The position numbers and the translations under genes were made by a program. A stretch of 64,000 nt of DNA from Chloroflexota bacterium (lineage in GTDB: Bacteria > Chloroflexota > Dehalococcoidia > JACPQD01): positions 1 to 64,000 of the forward strand of contig JACPQD010000038.1 of NCBI GenBank assembly GCA_016190665.1. Reading direction: 5' to 3'. Positions 28,110 through 37,963 of this stretch are shown piece after piece (positions within the stretch are counted from its first letter, which is position 1; every line of letters starts with the position of its first letter). The notes under the pieces are model-generated. The model made no database searches, was not told the origin of the DNA, and worked only from the letters and a program-made list of their open reading frames with translations.

Positions 28110-29040
28110 GCCAGGCGTAAAGCATGTCTGTCAACAAGTTTACTACGGCAACCAAGAGGGCGATTACCACAATAATGACCTGAACTACCGGTATATCCCG
28201 GTGATAGATGGCATCAACCAGGAATCTTCCCATCCCGGGCAGGGTGAAAACGGTCTCGATGACGATCAGAGCCCCAAAGAGGTAGGAAAACTCCATAGCG
28301 ATGATGGTAATGACGGGCAACATCGCATTCTTCAGGGTGTGCCTTATCAGGACCGTTTTCTCCGCCAGACCCTTCGCCCAGGCGGTCCTGATGTAGTCCT
28401 CTCGCATGACTTCCAGCACGCAGGAGCGCGTCATGCGCGCCGAGATCGCCGCATGACGGACCCCAAGCACTAGCGCTGGCCAGATGAGAATCTGCAGATT
28501 CTTTCCCGGATCTTCGAAAAGATTGACATACCCCAGAGGGGGGAGCCACTGAAAAAGGCGGACCAGGAAGAGGATCAAGAGAATCGCCACCCAGAAGCCG
28601 GGCATAGCCTGCCCCGCATAGGCGAAAATCCGGACGACATAGTCTGGCGCGGCATCCTGCCGGATGGCGGAGATAACCCCCACGGGTATAGCGAAGCTCG
28701 TCGAAATGAGAGTACCCAGCACTACCAGCTCAAAGCTCAAAGGGATCCTCATGGCCAGTTCATGGATTATGGGCTCGCCGCTCCACAAAGACTTGCCGAG
28801 GTCAAACCGGACCATGCCCCACAACCAGCTAAGGTATTGCTCATAGATGGGACGGTCGAGACCAAGCTGCTCACGAAGCCTGGCCAGGGCTTCGGGAGTT
28901 ACCGCACCTTCGCCGCCCGCACCGAGGATGACTAGCGCCACATCGCCGGGCAGTACCTGCATAATACCAAAAATCAGCGTCGCCGCCCCGAACACGACCG
29001 GGATAAACAGGAGAAGGCGCCTTAAACAATACTTGAGCAT
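28084..29040 (-). CDS. ABC transporter permease (DppB/OppB-like)
   Basis: MLKYCLRRLLLFIPVVFGAATLIFGIMQVLPGD, ARMTRSCVLEVMREDYIRTAWAKGL, VETVFTLPGMGRFLVDAIYHRDIPVVQ. Confidence 0.92.
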   Translation of the reverse strand: MLKYCLRRLLLFIPVVFGAATLIFGIMQVLPGDVALVILGAGGEGAVTPEALARLREQLGLDRPIYEQYLSWLWGMVRFDLGKSLWSGEPIIHELAMRIPLSFELVVLGTLISTSFAIPVGVISAIRQDAAPDYVVRIFAYAGQAMPGFWVAILLILFLVRLFQWLPPLGYVNLFEDPGKNLQILIWPALVLGVRHAAISARMTRSCVLEVMREDYIRTAWAKGLAEKTVLIRHTLKNAMLPVITIIAMEFSYLFGALIVIETVFTLPGMGRFLVDAIYHRDIPVVQVIIVVIALLVAVVNLLTDMLYAWLDPRIRYA

Positions 29041-29227
29041 TTCAGATTACCCCCTCGCCCTGAGTCGACCTTCTAGAAGCCCGGACGAAAAGTCCAAATT
29101 CGTGGGATTCCGCACCAAAATCACGCTCGAAATCTGGCACCGACGGCCCTTTTCCAGGGTTTTCGGCCAGACCTCCAGTGGCCTCTGCGTCATCAACACG
29201 CAAACGCAATCGCAGATGGGCCGTTTT

Positions 29228-30166
29228 CTACATACCGAACTCGGCAGCGACAAGGTCCCTCAACGCCTGCACCTGATCCGGGCCCTGCGCCTGGTTCGGC
29301 ACGCACGGCCTGTCAAGTCGCTCGAACTTCACTTCTCCCATCTTGTTGTAGGGAAGAAGGTCTATCTCCACGGGCCCCAGTTCCGACCTCACAAACCTGG
29401 CTGTGGCGCCGATATCCTCGACGGAATCGTTGAAACCAGGAATCAGAGGCACCCGGATTCTCATCGCTTTAAGTCGAGCGACCTTCTTCGCGTTCTCCAG
29501 AATAAGCGCGTTCGACCTTCCGGTCGCCTCACGGTGTTTGGCCGCGACAAGATGTTTGATGTCGAAAAGTACGAGGTCGACATAACTCAGGATCTTTTCG
29601 AGGGTGGCCCAGCGCACGCATCCACAGGTGTCCAGGGCGGTGTGCAGCCCCTGCCGCTTGGCTTCCCTCAAAAGGGCGTAGCAGAACTTTGGCTGAGCAG
29701 TGGGTTCTCCCCCCGATAGCGTCATGCCGCCGCCCGAGTTCTCATAGAACTTCCTGTCCTTCATAACCTCGTGCATAATCTCGGCGACACTGAGATACTT
29801 CCCTACAAGCCGCCTCGCTTCATTCGGGCAAACCTTCACACACTGGCCGCACCCGTCGCAGATGCTCCTATCGATTTGGGAGCTGCGTTCGTTCAGGGTC
29901 GCCGCTCCCGTTGGACAGACGGCCACGCACCGACCGCACAGCGTGCACTTGCTCCTATCCAGGAAGACTACGGCCGTCAGTGTCTGCGATTCGGGGTTCT
30001 GACACCAGAAGCACCGAAGCGGACAAGACTTCAAGAAGACCGTCGTCCTGATTCCGGGTCCATCATGAATAGAATACCTTTGAATATTGAAAATCCACCC
30101 ACGTTCCTTCAAGCCAGGATGGCTCTCCAGCGCATCCTGGCTGGACATATCGACAGGCATGATCAC
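29228..30166 (-). CDS. Glycyl radical enzyme activating enzyme (radical SAM)
   Basis: GWIFNIQRYSIHDGPGIRTTVFLKSCPLRCFWCQNPE, two ferredoxin-type Cys clusters, GGGMTLSGGEPTAQP. Confidence 0.92.
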   Translation of the reverse strand: MIMPVDMSSQDALESHPGLKERGWIFNIQRYSIHDGPGIRTTVFLKSCPLRCFWCQNPESQTLTAVVFLDRSKCTLCGRCVAVCPTGAATLNERSSQIDRSICDGCGQCVKVCPNEARRLVGKYLSVAEIMHEVMKDRKFYENSGGGMTLSGGEPTAQPKFCYALLREAKRQGLHTALDTCGCVRWATLEKILSYVDLVLFDIKHLVAAKHREATGRSNALILENAKKVARLKAMRIRVPLIPGFNDSVEDIGATARFVRSELGPVEIDLLPYNKMGEVKFERLDRPCVPNQAQGPDQVQALRDLVAAEFGM

Positions 30167-32565
30167 AACTCCGCATATTCCGTGCGCTGGATGATCTCGT
30201 CCTGGACGCTTCGGCTTAGCTCGGTGAAGAGGGCGCTATATCCCGCCACCCTCACAATCAGGTCTCGATGCAGCTCCGGGCGGACCTGAGCATCCAAAAG
30301 CGTCTTCTTGTCCACTACGTTGAACTGAATGTGCTTGCCACCATACTCAAAGTAGGTCTTAATGAGCGCGTACAGTTTCTTCAGGTCGTCTACCGTCGCC
30401 AGCGCCGACGGATGGAACTTCATATTCAGCAGCGTACCCAGAAGCGGAAGCTGGTCTATCTTGCCCGCTGAATTGAGCACCGCTGTCGGCCCGGTCACAT
30501 CGCTCCCCTGGCAGGGCGATACCGCGCCATCCGCCAACGAGATCCCGGCAAGGCGCCCGCTAGGCAGCGCCCCAACTCTCTTGCCAAAGGGACCGTGAGA
30601 TGATATGGAGTAGGGCATGGGCTTGTGCTTGGCGCCGTAGGGGCCCTCTATCTGCGACACCATCTCCTGCCACCACTGATAGAAGTCTGCCGCCACCGTG
30701 TCAACGTAGTCGTCGTCGTTGCCGTATTTTGGCACAGCCAAAAGCAAGCGCCGCGCGTCTTCGTGCCCCTTGAAGTTGGCCGCTAGGGCGTCCAGCAGCT
30801 GCTCCTTGCCTATCGAGCCGTCTTCAAAGACACACTTCTTGATCGCTGCCAGGGAATCGATGGCGTCTATTATGCCAACAGGCGTTTGGGCGGGAAAGGT
30901 CCATCGCGGACCATCCGTCAGCACGCTCTTGCCGCGCTTGATGCAGTCGTCAACCAGGCAGGAGGAGAGGATGGTTGGGGCCGTGGCCTCACGCGCAAGA
31001 CGTTGGAGGTTCCGGATTGTCGCCGCCTCCTCTGATGCGCGCTTGACCTGCTTCTTGAAAGCATCCAGGAATTCGTCAAAGGACTTGAAATCCTCGAACT
31101 TCCCCGTAGCCAGGCCGACCTTCCTGCCCGTTCTCGGGTCCACTCCATCACACATAGCAAGCTCGAGGCATTTCGGCAGGTTCATGAAAGCCACGTCAGG
31201 GGGCCCGCCCTGGGTTGGCGGCAGGTGCTGGACGCATCCGGCGACGCAATAGTCTCGCGCTATCTCCGGAGGTAGACCTAATTGGGTCAGGTAGGCGATG
31301 GACGGCCCATCGTTGAACAAGGCGGGAAAACCCGTCCCCGTCCGGGCGAGTTCCAACCCCTTAACGATGAAATCCAGGGGAGTCTTCCCGCTGCATCTGA
31401 TGGTGAGAGTCGGATGAAGGCTTCGCGTGGTGAAGGCAGCTTCCAGAAACAAGTAGGAAAGCTCGTTAGTGGCATCTCTCCCGTCCGGCGTCTCACCACC
31501 CAACGTCACATTATGAAACTGAGCATCTCCGGAAACCACCTCCATAGTGATGCCCGAGCGGAAACGGCGGAAGAGGCTCATCTTGACCCGCATACACTCC
31601 AATATCTCGATAGCCTCTTCTCGGGTCATCTCCCCCTTATCGATGTCCTGCCTGTAGTAGGGATAGAGGTATTGGTCGGCCCTGCCCGGACTGATTTGTG
31701 AGCCGGTTTCCAGGAACATAAGGACGTGGACGAAACACAGGGTCTGGACTGCCTCATAGAAGGTGCGCGCCGGATTCTCGGGAACCCAGTCGCAGACCTC
31801 GGCCAGCTTCAAAAGCTCTGCCTTTCCACGTCCCTCCGCCTTCGCCGCCAGCTCCCTGGACAGAGCGGCGTGTCTCTTCCCGTATTCGATCCCGGCCTGG
31901 AGGACGATTCTCATGGCCTTCAGGAGGTTCACCTTGCCCAGCGATTCGTCGTCCGTTGGGACAGTGAGTTGCAGCTCTCGCTCCACCTCGGCCAGCACGC
32001 CGCGCAGCCCGAGCTTGATTGCCTTCTCGTAGTTGACCGAGAGATACCCGATATCGGCCTCCACTCTGATCCGATAGAATAACCAGGCGCCCTCTTCGCC
32101 GATCTCCTTCAACCGGGGCAGTTCCGCATCGTCAAAGAGCGACAGGAAGTGGCTCTTGACTGACCTGTCCCTCCAGTACTGGCAGATCTCGCGGAATTCC
32201 TGCCTGTCCTCCTCGGCGACAACAGGCGCAAGCTTGCCGTTATCGATCTCCTCCAGCATCCACTCGGAATCGTATTCCGGGTAGAACTCTGGCGCCATGG
32301 GTTTGGACGCAAAAGCGCCCGCCAGGAGGTCCCCCTCCATCAAATAGAGAGGCATCCCCTTGACGATCTTCGCGAAAGCCAGCGCCCTTCTGATAGCCAG
32401 CGGTTGCCGCTCAGTCTCCTTATACGACTCGGTGAGTAGCCTTCCCCGGTGCAGCGAAAGCCGCGCCTCGCGGCGCCTCTCCAGCATTGCCTGCCACAAC
32501 CCCTGGCCTCTAGTTGGGCCAATATGCTGAGGAACACTCGAAGCCTCGGTCCGAGTAATAGTCAT
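30163..32565 (-). CDS. Glycyl radical enzyme (PFL-like), copy 1
   Basis: YCVAGCVQHLPPTQ thiyl-Cys region and C-terminal VRVAGYSALF glycyl radical motif; overlaps the activase gene by 4 nt. Confidence 0.92.
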   Translation of the reverse strand: MTITRTEASSVPQHIGPTRGQGLWQAMLERRREARLSLHRGRLLTESYKETERQPLAIRRALAFAKIVKGMPLYLMEGDLLAGAFASKPMAPEFYPEYDSEWMLEEIDNGKLAPVVAEEDRQEFREICQYWRDRSVKSHFLSLFDDAELPRLKEIGEEGAWLFYRIRVEADIGYLSVNYEKAIKLGLRGVLAEVERELQLTVPTDDESLGKVNLLKAMRIVLQAGIEYGKRHAALSRELAAKAEGRGKAELLKLAEVCDWVPENPARTFYEAVQTLCFVHVLMFLETGSQISPGRADQYLYPYYRQDIDKGEMTREEAIEILECMRVKMSLFRRFRSGITMEVVSGDAQFHNVTLGGETPDGRDATNELSYLFLEAAFTTRSLHPTLTIRCSGKTPLDFIVKGLELARTGTGFPALFNDGPSIAYLTQLGLPPEIARDYCVAGCVQHLPPTQGGPPDVAFMNLPKCLELAMCDGVDPRTGRKVGLATGKFEDFKSFDEFLDAFKKQVKRASEEAATIRNLQRLAREATAPTILSSCLVDDCIKRGKSVLTDGPRWTFPAQTPVGIIDAIDSLAAIKKCVFEDGSIGKEQLLDALAANFKGHEDARRLLLAVPKYGNDDDYVDTVAADFYQWWQEMVSQIEGPYGAKHKPMPYSISSHGPFGKRVGALPSGRLAGISLADGAVSPCQGSDVTGPTAVLNSAGKIDQLPLLGTLLNMKFHPSALATVDDLKKLYALIKTYFEYGGKHIQFNVVDKKTLLDAQVRPELHRDLIVRVAGYSALFTELSRSVQDEIIQRTEYAEL

Positions 32566-32644
32566 GCGATCCTCCTCTCACGCTGAGCGCCCGCTCATCA
32601 CAACAGGATGCTTCGAAGCGGCCGCTCAGATCTCGGAGCCCAGA

Positions 32645-32830
32645 TCAGTTCGCGAGCCACTGGGCGAATTCCTCGCGCACCCTGTCATGAGGAATGCCTT
32701 TACCCTCGTCCAGTTCCCTAACGCCTCTGCGCACGGCGGCCACAAAGTTGATCCGCTCTTGGATATCCTCCCACGTTGCATCCTCCGGGAGGCCCTAGAT
32801 AGTCTTAATAGCGATTTCCTTGGTTTTCAT
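32645..32830 (-). pseudogene. Antitoxin-like small protein gene interrupted by in-frame TAG
   Basis: Minus-strand translation MKTKEIAIKTI*GLPEDATWEDIQERINFVAAVRRGVRELDEGKGIPHDRVREEFAQWLAN*, TAG at 32795-32797. Confidence 0.65.
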
Positions 32831-32834
32831 GCCT

Positions 32835-33857
32835 TTAGATCACCCTCACCGTCTGAACTCGACTCGTGCCGAAGGTTGTCATGCATGTAATGTGGTAGGG
32901 CTGTGGCGCACCCGCCACCACGATGACAATGTCCCCGGCGCACCGCGCCGGATAGGCAACCCCATCCTTCGTCCACATCCTCCCTGCCCACTCTTGCGGA
33001 AACTGCGATAAGGGCACCCCCGAGTTCTCGAAAAGAAAGGCCTTCACGTCGCTCTTGGAGTAGCCCTGGGATTTCAACAAAGCCGCATGACCGGCGGTGA
33101 CCACGACGGTCGGCTGGCCTCCACCCAGCTTCATGTCGTTGCTGGAAAGCTGGGAGAGCACGTCAGCGATGATCATCAAGATATCCCGGGCACTGTGAGT
33201 GAGGCTACTGTTCACGTTAGTGGTGCCGGCGGCGCTGACCACGGTTACCGCGCTCTCCTCGCGTTCCAGACCCCTCTCCACGTGGAGAGGTTCCCAGACG
33301 CTGCCCTCCTCGTCCTCTCCAAAACAAAGAGTGTATTTGCCCGGTTGACCATGAACCGCTTTGTCCACGTCCCCCGGCGTCGCGCCCCCCACGTTGAGGA
33401 GCAGGAGCCTTATAGCCCGGCCGATGGTGGCGTTGGCCCTCCACCCGGGGCCCAGGCAACCGGCTCCACAGTTGATGCCCAGCTTCTGACGGATTGGGCC
33501 GTTGATAATAATTGCCGGCGTGACGGGGTTGGTTGTGGCCTGGATGCCGTTCAAGTTGAACTCCGGCGCGCACATCGCCTCCAGTGCGGCGATGATGACA
33601 GGCATATAGGCCGGAAGACACCCCGCCATGACCGCGTTTATGGCGATCTTCTCCACCGTCGCCCTTCCCAACCGAGGAGGGATTCGGACGATCTCCTCTC
33701 GCGGATCCCTGCCTGTCGCCTGGACCATAGCCGCGACCCTCGCCTCTGTAGGCGGGATTATGGGAAAACCGTCGGTCCAGCCTTTGTTCAGCGCATACTC
33801 GTATATGGCCTCGATGGAATCAGGGACATCGACCCTCCCCGACGATAGCTTGACCAT
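32835..33857 (-). CDS. WTDG(L/F)P(V/I)xPPT-family protein (UGSC-associated type), copy 1
   Basis: NKGWTDGFPIIPPTEARVAAM, AINAVMAGCLPAYMPVIIAALEAM, INGPIRQKLGINCGAGCLGPGWRANATIGRA; homologous to 51878-52942 and the C-terminal part of 54765-56426. Confidence 0.7.
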   Translation of the reverse strand: MVKLSSGRVDVPDSIEAIYEYALNKGWTDGFPIIPPTEARVAAMVQATGRDPREEIVRIPPRLGRATVEKIAINAVMAGCLPAYMPVIIAALEAMCAPEFNLNGIQATTNPVTPAIIINGPIRQKLGINCGAGCLGPGWRANATIGRAIRLLLLNVGGATPGDVDKAVHGQPGKYTLCFGEDEEGSVWEPLHVERGLEREESAVTVVSAAGTTNVNSSLTHSARDILMIIADVLSQLSSNDMKLGGGQPTVVVTAGHAALLKSQGYSKSDVKAFLFENSGVPLSQFPQEWAGRMWTKDGVAYPARCAGDIVIVVAGAPQPYHITCMTTFGTSRVQTVRVI

Positions 33858-33970
33858 TTCAGCTATAAATAACCTCTCGCTCCTGGTTCTCCCGCCGACT
33901 TCAGGACCTGGCTGCTGACACAGGGCCGGTGGGCATCAATCGACGTGAAGCGCCACCCCACTGCGCCAGA

Positions 33971-35740
33971 TTAGAACGGAGGCAGCTTTGGGTCAAGCCA
34001 GGTGTTCTCGTGACGACCCACTGCTGAAAAGCGGCTGTTGTTGGTCCACGGGGTATAGCCCTTCACTTTCTTCCATACGCCCACGGTGCGGTTCTTCCAC
34101 CCCAAGACTGGGTAGGGGACCGTCTCGTGAAGTATGAGCTGCATCTTACGCACAATCTCCTTGCGCGTGGCGGAATCAATGGTGGCCGACTGTTCAACAA
34201 ACAGCTTGTCGAATTCAGCACTGTAGTATTTCCCGAAGTTCTTCCCAGCATCCTTCACAAAAGCCATCGAGAAGACCAGATCGGGGTCGTCAGCATCCAT
34301 GCCGTTGGCGCTGCTCATCACCTGGAATGCCTGCTTTGTCAAATGGTCGAAATAGGCGGCAGTTTCGATAGGCTTGATGTTGGTCCTCAGTCCTATCTTC
34401 TCGAGCTGCGCCTTCATCCAGACGGCGATATTCACGTACTCCGTTTGCGTTCTGGTCTCCAGCTCGAAATCGAAGCCGTTGGGGTAGCCCGCCTCAGCCA
34501 GAAGTCTCTTTGCCTGCTCTCTCTCGGCGTCCTTAGCCGGTCCCGTGCGAGCGTAGCCTGGCTGCTTGAGCAACTCCTCTTCGGCAATGGCCCATAGCCC
34601 CCCCGGCGCCATATAACCGCCAATCCCATAGAACCCCGGGCTGATTACGCGGACGAATTCCCAGCGGTCCAGAGCCAGGTTCAGCGCCCGCCGGACGCGG
34701 ACATCGCTGAAGGGGGGTTTGTTCTGGACTATGAACGGATTCGAGGTGCTGAGCAGGCCGGGCAGCCTATAAGCATTGACCACGTCCTTCATCGTCTGTT
34801 CTATTGTATCGATGGCAGGGGGTTCATGGTCCTGGTTATCCGTCAGGACCCTGCCTGTTCTAAAGGCGGCAAGCCGTGAAGAAGGATCGACGATAATGTA
34901 TGCGATCCTCCCGTCCATGTAGGGCAGCCCCTTCTTGAAGTAGTCGGCGTTTTTCACAAGTTCAAGGCTTACCCCACTGGCAAAGTTCTTGAGCTTCCAG
35001 GGCCCCGTACCCAGGATGTCGAACTTCATGTCCGGTCGCTTTTCGAGAATATGCCTGGGCAGAATAGAGTTGACGGCAAGAGTCATTACTACCGGGAAGG
35101 ACGCCGTAGCACGGCTCATGCGTACCTTCACGGTGTAGCGATCCACCGCTTCCACGCTCTCCATAGGCTCGAACATACCCCGGGCAAAGATGTATATGCC
35201 CTTGGGCGGGTCCTTTTCTCTCATCAAACTGTACTTCACATCCTCCGCCGTAAAGGGAGTGCCATCATGCCACTTAACGCCTTCTTCCAGATAGAAAGTG
35301 TAGGTACGGCCATCCTGGCTTACCTCCCACCCCCTGGCGAGGTCGGGGATCATCCTCTTATGATCGACATGGTCCCACGTAAGCAAAGTATTGTAGGAGG
35401 AGCTGACTGTGGACATGATGCTCATTGCTTGCCCTTGATGGACGTCGAAAGTGGGAGGGTTGTCCCGCATGGCGACAGTTAGAATTCCGCCGTATATGGG
35501 GGTTCCGCCGAAGATCTGAGGGTCTGCCCCGGGCGGCAGTGTCGGCGCCGCCTTAACCGGGGTCGCGGCGGGCCTTGCAGTGGCCGCTGGAACCGCCGCA
35601 GCGGGCTTTGCCGTGGCCGCCGCATCGCCGGGCGCGGTCGCCGACGGGGAAGCCGGCCTCTGGGCCGCAGGGGCACAGCTCAGCAGCAGGCCGAGTACAA
35701 CGACCAACGCGACTAAAGTCCGCGCATTTCGCCTGACCAT
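33971..35740 (-). CDS. ABC transporter substrate-binding lipoprotein (SBP_bac_5, peptide-type)
   Basis: Lipobox VLGLLLSCAP, Ala/Pro-rich linker, YTFYLEEGVKWHDGTPFTAEDVKYSLMR. Confidence 0.92.
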   Translation of the reverse strand: MVRRNARTLVALVVVLGLLLSCAPAAQRPASPSATAPGDAAATAKPAAAVPAATARPAATPVKAAPTLPPGADPQIFGGTPIYGGILTVAMRDNPPTFDVHQGQAMSIMSTVSSSYNTLLTWDHVDHKRMIPDLARGWEVSQDGRTYTFYLEEGVKWHDGTPFTAEDVKYSLMREKDPPKGIYIFARGMFEPMESVEAVDRYTVKVRMSRATASFPVVMTLAVNSILPRHILEKRPDMKFDILGTGPWKLKNFASGVSLELVKNADYFKKGLPYMDGRIAYIIVDPSSRLAAFRTGRVLTDNQDHEPPAIDTIEQTMKDVVNAYRLPGLLSTSNPFIVQNKPPFSDVRVRRALNLALDRWEFVRVISPGFYGIGGYMAPGGLWAIAEEELLKQPGYARTGPAKDAEREQAKRLLAEAGYPNGFDFELETRTQTEYVNIAVWMKAQLEKIGLRTNIKPIETAAYFDHLTKQAFQVMSSANGMDADDPDLVFSMAFVKDAGKNFGKYYSAEFDKLFVEQSATIDSATRKEIVRKMQLILHETVPYPVLGWKNRTVGVWKKVKGYTPWTNNSRFSAVGRHENTWLDPKLPPF

Positions 35741-35909
35741 TGATTGCCCCCTTCATCTTTCTCCGCGGGCAGCCGTAGCACATGCCCCACAAAACCAGGA
35801 GGTTTGCCAAGGCGAGCCCAGTGACCCTGATCACACCTTATCTCAGCGCCGTCCCTTTTCGCCTCCAGGAAAGATCCACATCTTGACGGCTTTTCCGTAC
35901 GGCCAGCCA

Positions 35910-37691
35910 CTATTTCGGCGGCAGGTTCGGGTCGAGCCACGTGTACTCGTGCCGCCCCACAGCGCCCAGGCGCGCGTTATTGGTCCATGGAGCGTAGTTC
36001 TTCACTTTCTTCCATACGCCGAGTGTGCGGTTCTTCCATCCGAGGACGGGGTAAGGGACCTCTTTGTGAAGCAGCAACTGCATCTGGCGCACGATCTCCT
36101 TGCGCTTGGCGGCATCGAGAGAAGTTGACTGCTGGTCAAACATCTTGTCGAATTCAGCGCTGTAGAACTTCCCGTAGTTCTTGCCAGAGTCCTTCAAGAA
36201 GGTCATGCCGAAGATGATGTCGGGATCGTCCGCATCCAGGCCGTTAGCGCTGGACATAATCTGGAAGCTGGACTTCGTCAGATGGTCATAGTAGGCGGCG
36301 CTCTCGACAGGCTTGATGGAGGCTCTCATCCCGACCTTCTCAAACTGGTCCTTCATCCAGACAGCCACGTTCGTGTACTCTTGCGCCGTCCTGGTCTCCA
36401 GTTCAAAATCGAGGCCGTTGGGAAATCCCGCCTCGGCCAGCACCTTCTTCGCTTGCGCCCTCTCGGCATCCTTGGCCGGCCCCGTCTTGGCATAGCCGAT
36501 CTGCTTGCCCAGTTCCTCATCAGAGAGAGCCCAAGGGCCTCCTGGCGGCATAAATCCGCCGACCCCGAAGAAGCCAGGGTTGATGACCTTAACGAACTCG
36601 TATTTGTCCAGGGCCAGGGTCACTGCCTGCCGCACGCGCACATCGTTGAAGGGCGGCTTGTTCTGAACAATGAAGGGGTTCTGGGTAGTGGTCACGCCGG
36701 GAACTCTCCAGGCTCTGACTGTGTCCTTCATCGTTGCCTCTATGGTGTCAATGGCCGGAGGCTCATGATCGCCCGCGTCCATATGGACCCGGCCGGTTCT
36801 GAAAGCCGAGAGCCGGGTTGTCGGGTCCTGAATGATGTAAGCGATCCTGCCATCCATATAGGGCAGGCCCTTCTTGAAGTAGTCCGGGTTCTTCACGAAC
36901 TCCATAGCTACGCCGCTATCGAATCTCTTGAGCTTCCACGGGCCCGTCCCCACGACGTCAAGCTTCATATCCCTCTGCTTTTCGAGGATGTGCTTGGGCA
37001 GAATGGAGCTGTTGACCGTGGTCAAGATCGTCGGAAAGGATGCCTTCGGGCGATTCATCTTCACCTTTACGGTATTCTTGTCCACCGCTTCCACGGTTTC
37101 CATGGCGTCGAAATAGGCGCGGGCGAAGATGTAGACGCCCTGGGGAGGGTTCTTCTCCCGCATGAGGCTGTACCTCACATCTTCGGCCGAGAATGGGGCG
37201 CCATCGTGCCACTTAACGTTCTCCTCCAGATAGAAGGTGTAAGTGAGCCCATCCGCGCTCACTTCCCACTTCTTGGCCAGGTCGCCGACCAGCTTGTTGT
37301 GGTCGATGTAGTCCCAGCCCAGCATCTGATTATAGGACCCGCTTGGCGTAGACATAACGCTCGCCGTCGCCACCGTATGCACGTCGAAAGTGACCGGGTT
37401 GTCCCGCACGGTAACGGTGAGGATGCCTCCGTAGACTGGCGTTCCCCCGTATATCTCAGGGTCAGCCCCCGGCGGCAATACCGGTCTTGCCGCAACTGTG
37501 GGCGCCGGTTTTGGGGTGGCCGCCGGAGCCGCCGCAGCGGGCTTCGCCGTGGGCGCCGCCGCAACGGTAGAAGTCGGCGCAGCCTTCGGCGCTGCCTTCG
37601 GCGCCGGGGCGGCTGCGGGAGCGCAACTCAGCAGTAACATGCTGGCGACAACGCCCAACCCGATGAGAACCTGCAAATGTCGACTGACCAT
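35910..37691 (-). CDS. ABC transporter substrate-binding lipoprotein (SBP_bac_5)
   Basis: Start MVSRHLQVLIGLGVVASMLLLSCAP; YTFYLEENVKWHDGAPFSAEDVRYSLMREKNPP. Confidence 0.92.
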   Translation of the reverse strand: MVSRHLQVLIGLGVVASMLLLSCAPAAAPAPKAAPKAAPTSTVAAAPTAKPAAAAPAATPKPAPTVAARPVLPPGADPEIYGGTPVYGGILTVTVRDNPVTFDVHTVATASVMSTPSGSYNQMLGWDYIDHNKLVGDLAKKWEVSADGLTYTFYLEENVKWHDGAPFSAEDVRYSLMREKNPPQGVYIFARAYFDAMETVEAVDKNTVKVKMNRPKASFPTILTTVNSSILPKHILEKQRDMKLDVVGTGPWKLKRFDSGVAMEFVKNPDYFKKGLPYMDGRIAYIIQDPTTRLSAFRTGRVHMDAGDHEPPAIDTIEATMKDTVRAWRVPGVTTTQNPFIVQNKPPFNDVRVRQAVTLALDKYEFVKVINPGFFGVGGFMPPGGPWALSDEELGKQIGYAKTGPAKDAERAQAKKVLAEAGFPNGLDFELETRTAQEYTNVAVWMKDQFEKVGMRASIKPVESAAYYDHLTKSSFQIMSSANGLDADDPDIIFGMTFLKDSGKNYGKFYSAEFDKMFDQQSTSLDAAKRKEIVRQMQLLLHKEVPYPVLGWKNRTLGVWKKVKNYAPWTNNARLGAVGRHEYTWLDPNLPPK

Positions 37692-37963
37692 ATGTTTGCC
37701 TCCTTGTCTCACTCGCCCGCCAGGTGTTGCTTGACGCTGACAGACCGAACGACTCCCACCAGGACTTGGCTCACTTGACCTGAACGCGTCACGCAATCCT
37801 TCTCCTTACCAACACCCCCTGCTCTCGGTCTTGCACATCGCCATCTATTCCGGTCGATACAGTATCTCCCTCCGAACAACGATTTGCCTGACGCAATTCA
37901 GATTAGTCCATCGCCGCTCCGTTGTCAATTTGGCTCGCCTCAGTAGGGCCTGCGCATCCCCAC

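Noticed and set aside
32795-32797. In-frame TAG as pyrrolysine codon
   Set aside because: No evidence for Pyl machinery and the family is antitoxin-like; a point-mutation pseudogene is simpler.
36282-37637. 451-aa plus-strand ORF
   Set aside because: Antisense to a clear SBP gene; composition artefact.
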